NCBI GenBank assembly: GCA_943192975.1
Contig: CALPCJ010000003.1
Coordinates: 248,001-312,000, forward strand
Length of the DNA: 64,000 nucleotides
From: Senimuribacter intestinalis
GTDB taxonomy: Bacteria > Bacillota > Clostridia > Peptostreptococcales > Anaerovoracaceae
Direction of reading: 5' to 3'
Shown: positions 62,872 through 64,000 of the stretch, in pieces
How the letters are laid out: each line of letters starts with the position of its first letter
Numbering within the stretch: position 1 is the stretch's first letter
The notes under the pieces: model-generated
Database searches by the model: none
What the model was told of the DNA's origin: nothing
The model's input: only the letters and a program-made list of their open reading frames with translations
Made by a program: the position numbers and the translations under genes

Positions 62872-63960
62872 TTATTTGCTATTCTTATTTTCATCTTCCT
62901 TCATAATCTGTTTCAGATCGGCATCAGTCAAATCAGTATCAAAATACTTTTCAAAAAAGTTCGAAACTTCCTGCTCAATATTGATATCATCGAAAATATC
63001 AGGCTGTATCAACTGTGCCAGCCACATCATCATCAGAGGCGTTTCTACACCCGGTGCATCCCATCGATAAATACCCATCGGTACTTTATAGACTCTCTTT
63101 TCCTTTACAGCCTTAACTGTACTCCAGTCCTGACCTTTAATCCTGTTTTCATAAAGGTCTTCCGGAACAAATGAATCAAAATTGCTAAGCAAAATGATAT
63201 CCGGATCAATCTTCAGAATTTCTTCCATCGTGATATCACTTGCATCAGCAGCAACATTATCTGCTCCTGCCATCTCCAATGCTGTTTTAACAAAATTATC
63301 GTTGCCCTGCAGTTTCAGTTCACTGTCTCTCAAATACAACACCTTTGGTTTATCTGCCTGTTCTACTTTTTCTTTATATGAACTGATTTTTTCATAAGTA
63401 TCTGCATAAAGATCAATGAATAACTGTGCTCTATCTTCTTTTCCCAGCATTTGTCCTATGGCTCTAATACTGTCCTGCAACTGTTCTACTGTCTCATTTT
63501 TCACCATAATCGGCGCAATGCCAACTTCTTTCAGCTTTTCTGCTTCCTCAGTCTGGTAATCCCAAATGACACAAGCCTGCACACCATCTTCCACCAGCTG
63601 CTCGATATTGATGGAAAAATCGCTGCCAATACTGGAAGTGTCCAGTTTTCCATAGTTTTCATCTAAAGATTCCAGAAACTGTCCCGTATAGGCTGTCAAT
63701 GCTCCCGGATTAATTGATACCATGCGCTCTGAGCTTCCGTCTATAGCATATATCACCGAAGACCATGGAAGCGGGGTCACCGCAATTTTCTGCAAATCAG
63801 ACGGAACCGTCACCGCGTTTCCTTCTGCATCTGTCACCACTTTTACATCTTCGGATTCTTCCTGGCCGCTATTATTGCTGTTGCATCCTGCCAGACAAGA
63901 CATGCAAAGGATAAGAATCATCAGAATTGCTATCACTTTTTTTGATAAATTAATACTCAT
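62872..63960 (-). CDS. FecB/BtuF-type substrate-binding lipoprotein
   Basis: This 362-residue protein has a lipoprotein signal (lipobox CLAGC near residue 26) and the two-lobed periplasmic-binding fold of siderophore/B12 importers: VTDAEGNAVTVPSDLQKIAVTP at the start, GSDFSINIEQLVEDGVQACVIW, and IDPDIILLSNFDSF before the C-lobe. GAGGAAAACAG precedes the ATG at 63960. It is the first gene of the importer-nitrogenase-like operon within the window. The ligand (ferric chelate, heme, corrinoid) cannot be told from sequence. Confidence 0.9.
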   Translation of the reverse strand: MSINLSKKVIAILMILILCMSCLAGCNSNNSGQEESEDVKVVTDAEGNAVTVPSDLQKIAVTPLPWSSVIYAIDGSSERMVSINPGALTAYTGQFLESLDENYGKLDTSSIGSDFSINIEQLVEDGVQACVIWDYQTEEAEKLKEVGIAPIMVKNETVEQLQDSIRAIGQMLGKEDRAQLFIDLYADTYEKISSYKEKVEQADKPKVLYLRDSELKLQGNDNFVKTALEMAGADNVAADASDITMEEILKIDPDIILLSNFDSFVPEDLYENRIKGQDWSTVKAVKEKRVYKVPMGIYRWDAPGVETPLMMMWLAQLIQPDIFDDINIEQEVSNFFEKYFDTDLTDADLKQIMKEDENKNSK

Positions 63961-64000
63961 CTGTTTTCCTCTTCTTTCTTTTCATATCGGCCAAAAGAAA

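Overview
The window looks like chromosome of an anaerobic, amino-acid- and peptide-fermenting member of the Bacillota (class Clostridia). The support is gene content: a complete Rnf complex in clostridial order (C-D-G-E-A-B), a glycyl-radical trans-4-hydroxy-L-proline dehydratase with its activase and proline-forming partner, many cytosolic peptidases, and strong AGGAGG-type ribosome sites. Assignment below class level (perhaps near Anaerovoracaceae) is only an inference. No rRNA, tRNA or CRISPR array was recognised.

Region 1 (1-17 kb) is a peptide-utilisation block: two paralogous M29 aminopeptidases, an M32 carboxypeptidase, a dipeptide-type ABC importer (dppBCDF) and, divergently, an operon of a fumarate-reductase/AprA-like flavoprotein, a 2[4Fe-4S] ferredoxin, an M42 peptidase and the solute-binding lipoprotein, followed by a second M29 enzyme and an M24 aminopeptidase P. 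Region 2 (17-23 kb) holds a MATE pump, two MerR-type, one AraC-type and one TetR regulator, and a cyclophilin. Two intergenic arrays, at 4924-5224 and 20589-20890, each contain five 39-40 bp palindromic units ending in GTTGTGYAA/TTGCACAAC. Their spacings are mirror images and the half-sites sit on one helical face. I do not recognise this element and consider it the most novel signal here.

Region 3 (22.8-31 kb) is hydroxyproline metabolism: activase, HypD, M18 aminopeptidase and ProC in one operon, flanked by two paralogous GntR/FCD regulators and a frameshifted PhzF-family gene. Region 4 (31-39.3 kb) is Rnf energy conservation: rnfCDGEAB with a double-FMN-domain RnfG, followed by a separately promoted flavinylation module (repeat lipoprotein, ApbE, FMN-binding protein).

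Region 5 (41.5 kb to the window end) appears to be an integrated element. A large serine recombinase ends about 33 bp from a break in a D-Ala-D-Ala carboxypeptidase gene whose N-terminal half, with the catalytic serine, is absent from the window. Behind it lie a TnpW-like small protein, a MazF/PemK-like protein, a sigma-like factor, a LexA-like repressor and small zinc-ribbon or hypothetical genes. The cargo is a nickel/peptide-type importer, a heterodimeric ABC transporter and two SAM methyltransferases; a repeat protein behind a long leader with a cobalamin riboswitch and several terminators; and a compact operon of a siderophore/cobalamin-type ABC importer with a NifH-like and a NifD-like protein. 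The B12 riboswitch, metal or tetrapyrrole-type transporters and nitrogenase-like reductase together suggest uptake and processing of a metal cofactor or tetrapyrrole. That function is a hypothesis.
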